Source of the DNA: CAZCZR01 sp964503455
Lineage (GTDB): Bacteria; Bacillota; Clostridia; UBA1381
Direction of reading: 5' to 3'
DNA: 23,301 nt
Assembly (NCBI GenBank): GCA_964503455.1
Contig: CAZCZR010000021.1
Location: forward strand, 1-23,301
In this document: in pieces, positions 21,326 through 23,301 of the stretch
Position numbering within the stretch: the stretch's first letter is position 1
Layout of the letters: each line of letters opens with the position of its first letter
Notes under the pieces: model-generated
What the model saw: the letters and a program-made list of their open reading frames with translations, nothing else
What the model was told of the DNA's origin: nothing
Database searches by the model: none
Position numbers and translations under genes: made by a program

Positions 21326-22354
21326 ATGAAATTACATAAATTGATTTTAAAGACGGCGGCATTGACAGCGGCGGCGGCTTTAACGGCGGCGGCTTTGTCC
21401 GGCTGCGCGTCCGCAGGCAAAGAAAAGGTATACGCTTTCGTGGCGAAGGACATTTCCAACCCTTATATGGAAAAGATGTTTGACGGCTTTAAGGAGGCGT
21501 GTATCGAGGCGGGAGCCTCGGCGATTTATCGCGGCCCCGAATCGACTGCGCCGGAGAAACAGATTGATGTTATCAAGCAGCTTATCGACCTTGATGTGTC
21601 GGGCATAGCCGTAGCGGCGAACGACCGCGACAAGCTTGAAACGGTGCTTAAGGACGCGATGAAAGCCGGAATACCGGTGATCTCCCTTGATTCCGCCGTG
21701 AACAGCCGGTCACGCAGCCTTCACGTCCAGCAGGCCGACCCCGAAACCATAGGACGCAGCCTCATCCGCTCAGCCGCGAAAATCGTAAACGGCAGCGGCG
21801 GCATAGCGATCCTTTCCACCACGCCTCAGGCGACCAATCAGGATCAGTGGATACAGTGGATGAAAAAGGAGCTTGAGGAATATCCCGAAAAATACGCCGG
21901 AACTCCTCTTATAAAAATAGCTTACGGCAACGATGAATCAAAGCAGTCCGACGCCGAGACGCGCGCGCTGCTGAAAAATAAAGACGTAAAGGTTATAATA
22001 GCGCCCACGGCTGTAGGTATGCTTGCCGCCGCGAATGTTTTGAAGGAGACCGGCTCCGATGTGAAGCTCACGGGCCTGGGAATGCCATCGTCGATGCAGT
22101 CATATATAGAGGAAGGCATATGCCCGGAGATGTATCTGTGGAACATCTCGGACGTTGGGTATCTTGCCGGACACGCGCTTGAAGCTCTGGCGGGGAAAAA
22201 GATCACGGGCAAGGAGGGCGACACATTCGACGCCGGAAAGCTCGGACAAAAGTCCGTAACCGTATCGGCTGACAGCGGCACCGAGGTGGTTTTGGGCGAT
22301 CCCCTGTTCTTTAACGCGGAAAATATAGCGGCGATGAAGGATATTGTAGAATAG
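21326..22354 (+). CDS. Sugar ABC transporter substrate-binding lipoprotein, orphan
   Basis: This 342-residue protein has a lipoprotein signal peptide ending in LSGC (lipid Cys27) and a periplasmic-binding fold of the ribose/LsrB/RhaS group. Typical features are FVAKDISNPYMEKMFDGFKEA in pieces, QIDVIKQLIDLDVSGIAVAAND, GIPVISLDS, and VKVIIAPTAVGMLAAANVL. The ligand may be a pentose, rhamnose or autoinducer-2-like sugar; the sequence does not decide. No permease or ATPase gene is near, which is unusual. The signal peptide is encoded by short repeats (LTAAAALTAAAL). AGAAGG lies before the ATG. A promoter and an early hairpin precede it; a bidirectional terminator follows. Confidence 0.88.
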   Translation: MKLHKLILKTAALTAAAALTAAALSGCASAGKEKVYAFVAKDISNPYMEKMFDGFKEACIEAGASAIYRGPESTAPEKQIDVIKQLIDLDVSGIAVAANDRDKLETVLKDAMKAGIPVISLDSAVNSRSRSLHVQQADPETIGRSLIRSAAKIVNGSGGIAILSTTPQATNQDQWIQWMKKELEEYPEKYAGTPLIKIAYGNDESKQSDAETRALLKNKDVKVIIAPTAVGMLAAANVLKETGSDVKLTGLGMPSSMQSYIEEGICPEMYLWNISDVGYLAGHALEALAGKKITGKEGDTFDAGKLGQKSVTVSADSGTEVVLGDPLFFNAENIAAMKDIVE

Positions 22355-22379
22355 AAATATATTGCATAACAATAAAAAA

Positions 22380-22417
22380 CGTCCGGACGTATTGACTGTA
22401 TATATACGATCCGGACG
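22380..22417. terminator. Bidirectional terminator between convergent genes
   Basis: CGTCCGGA (22380-22387) pairs with TCCGGACG (22410-22417), with CGTAT/ATACG pairs inside. GTTTGTTTT follows on the plus strand and six U on the minus strand. Confidence 0.85.
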
Positions 22418-22430
22418 GTTTGTTTTGGTA

Positions 22431-22856
22431 TTAGTTGGCTCTTGATATAGTTTCTCCCAGCAGCTTGCCGGCGCAGTATCCGATTATGTCCTTGCGCGTG
22501 ATGATGCCTATGAATACGCCGTTGTCATCCACCACGGGAACGAAATTCTGGCTTGCCGCGATGAGAAACAGATCCTCTATGTCGGCGTTTACGCCTATAG
22601 GCTCGTGCCAGCGGCTCAGATCAAGCTCCGTGACATTTCTTTTCTCCATTTCCTGCAAATCCATATTGAAACGGTTTTTCAGCGTGCGCAGGAAATCTCC
22701 CTCCGTGACCACGCCTACATAGCGTCCCTCTTTATCAATCATCGGTATCGCCGTATATCCGTGATATTCCATTTTTTCAAGCGCCTGACGTATGGTGCAG
22801 TCCTGTCTGATATAAGCGACGTCTTTTTTCGGCGTCAGAAAAAACAATATGTTCAT
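22431..22856 (-). CDS. CBS-domain pair protein
   Basis: This 141-residue protein consists of two CBS domains: about residues 19-60 (TIRQALEKMEYHGYTAIPMI, EGRYVGVVTEGDFL) and 85-130 (IEDLFLIAASQNFVPVVDDN, FIGIITRKDII). No catalytic or membrane domain is attached. Such stand-alone pairs bind adenine nucleotides or related ligands and regulate partners; the partner is unknown. The N-terminus (MNILFFLTPKKDVAYI) is typical of the clostridial group. The start has AGAGGAG before it. It has its own promoter and shares a terminator with the convergent binding-protein gene. Confidence 0.9.
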   Translation of the reverse strand: MNILFFLTPKKDVAYIRQDCTIRQALEKMEYHGYTAIPMIDKEGRYVGVVTEGDFLRTLKNRFNMDLQEMEKRNVTELDLSRWHEPIGVNADIEDLFLIAASQNFVPVVDDNGVFIGIITRKDIIGYCAGKLLGETISRAN

Positions 22857-22916
22857 AAATCCATAGCTCCTCTCTTTATGATGTTATGTCCTCACGTCCT
22901 GTTATCCTATAAACAA

Positions 22917-22945
22917 AGTATAGCATTAAATTCAACAAAAATCAA
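22917..22945 (-). promoter_or_regulatory. Promoter of the CBS gene
   Basis: On the minus strand TTGATT (22940-22945), a 17-base spacer ending TGC, and TATACT (22917-22922). It lies about 60 bases before the ATG. Confidence 0.7.
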
Positions 22946-23006
22946 TGTCTTTTTTATGAATTTTTTGTAAAGTATATAAATATGGCGGGAGCATTTAAGA
23001 CAAAGT

Positions 23007-23100
23007 AAAAACGACGTCCGGAAGGGCGCCGTTTCTGTGAGGAATTATTCAAGTTTTAGTCGTAAGCAAATTTAATTATATACCGCTTTCATCTCATATC
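23007..23100 (-). ncRNA. Candidate small RNA, about 94 bases
   Basis: A consensus-like minus-strand promoter (23107-23135) is followed about 90 bases on by an intrinsic terminator: ACGGCG (23027-23032) pairs with CGTCGT (23011-23016), one G-U, then five U. There is no ORF longer than a few codons in between, and the CBS gene downstream has its own promoter. I recognise no known RNA family. Confidence 0.45.
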
Positions 23101-23106
23101 GGATAC

Positions 23107-23135
23107 ATTATATCACATTCTTTTTCTTTTTGCAA
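23107..23135 (-). promoter_or_regulatory. Promoter of the candidate small RNA
   Basis: On the minus strand TTGCAA (23130-23135), a 17-base spacer ending TGTGA, and TATAAT (23107-23112). It closely resembles the gyrA promoter (CCCTTGCAA, TGTGGTATAATG). Confidence 0.7.
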
Positions 23136-23177
23136 GGGTTTTTTTAAAAAATATTATTTTTTTAAAAAATTTAATAT

Positions 23178-23263
23178 CGCGGAAGCGGAGAATGGCTGAG
23201 AGGAGGAAATCCGCGCAGCGAATCCGGCCCGTATTGCTGACAAGCGCGCAGAAAAAACCGTAA
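23178..23263 (+). other. Structured stretch with a 23-codon basic frame
   Basis: CGCGGA (23178-23183) pairs with TCCGCG (23210-23215), and CAGC plus AAT (23216-23223, one bulged G) pair with ATTGCTG (23233-23239). A short frame, ATG 23192 to TAA 23263, encodes a very basic peptide (MAERRKSAQRIRPVLL...). A weak plus-strand promoter is possible at 23130-23157 (TTGCAA, TATTAT). Whether it is an RNA, a leader or nothing is open. Confidence 0.25.
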
Positions 23264-23281
23264 AAATTCCCCGTTTACCTA

Positions 23282-23301
23282 TTTACAAAACGGCAATTTT
23301 G
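23282..23301 (+). promoter_or_regulatory. Left half of a promoter cut by the window edge
   Basis: TTTACA (23282-23287) followed by AAACGGCAATTTTG matches 78-97 almost base for base, so a -10 is expected at about 23305-23310, just outside. A plus-strand gene should follow. Confidence 0.55.

Noticed and set aside
23190..23250. TPP riboswitch, because of ATGGCTGAGAG
   Set aside because: Only the CUGAGA part fits. The GGGG start, the ACCUGAUC segment and the closing GCG-AGGG are absent.
1..23301. CRISPR array, prophage, insertion sequence, toxin-antitoxin or defence genes
   Set aside because: No regular spacer repeats, transposase, integrase or known defence domain is visible on either strand.

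Overview
The window reads as chromosomal core and near-core sequence of an anaerobic Firmicute, most likely a gut-type clostridium. The reasons are strong AGGAGG-type ribosome sites, heavy use of ATA and AGA codons at intermediate GC, a SpoVB/MurJ-type flippase, rsmG beside a Noc-like ParB protein, a carboxyspermidine-type polyamine pathway and many short uncharacterised clostridial genes. I see no phage, transposase, integrase, CRISPR array or plasmid gene.

Layout. (1) Positions 78-4305 look like one plus-strand operon with its own promoter and terminator: a four-cysteine small protein, a CpsB-type PHP phosphatase, a YerC/TrpR-like regulator, a SAM methyltransferase, an SGNH hydrolase and a membrane-anchored phosphodiester glycosidase (NAGPA) protein. 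Several are envelope or exopolysaccharide type. (2) At 4327-8104, gyrA is followed by two cyclophilins, one a lipoprotein and one cytoplasmic, that share long identical DNA tracts. (3) At 8202-13442 there is an ABC exporter, then a leader of about 155 bases with alternative pairings and a small upstream ORF, then carboxyspermidine dehydrogenase and decarboxylase, a YcxB-like protein and a GNAT acetyltransferase, closed by a bidirectional terminator. (4) tRNA-Ser(CGA) on the minus strand lies divergent from an IscR-like Rrf2 regulator. (5) A minus-strand block from 20964 down to 14177 holds a DUF1294 protein, the flippase, ahcY, glmM, rsmG and a Noc-like gene with its own promoter and structured leader. 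(6) An orphan sugar-binding lipoprotein and a convergent CBS-domain gene share a bidirectional terminator. (7) The last 450 bases lack a clear long gene but hold a candidate small RNA, other structure and the start of another promoter.

Functional links. Spermidine would be made from aspartate semialdehyde and putrescine without decarboxylated SAM, while ahcY recycles S-adenosylhomocysteine from methyltransferases such as RsmG and the class I enzyme at 1525. GlmM and the flippase feed cell-wall and glycan assembly. No complete new defence or biosynthetic system is visible. The most interesting material is in non-coding leaders (polyamine operon, noc, binding-protein gene), a candidate small RNA, and a promoter type with a conserved -35/-10 spacer that occurs three times.
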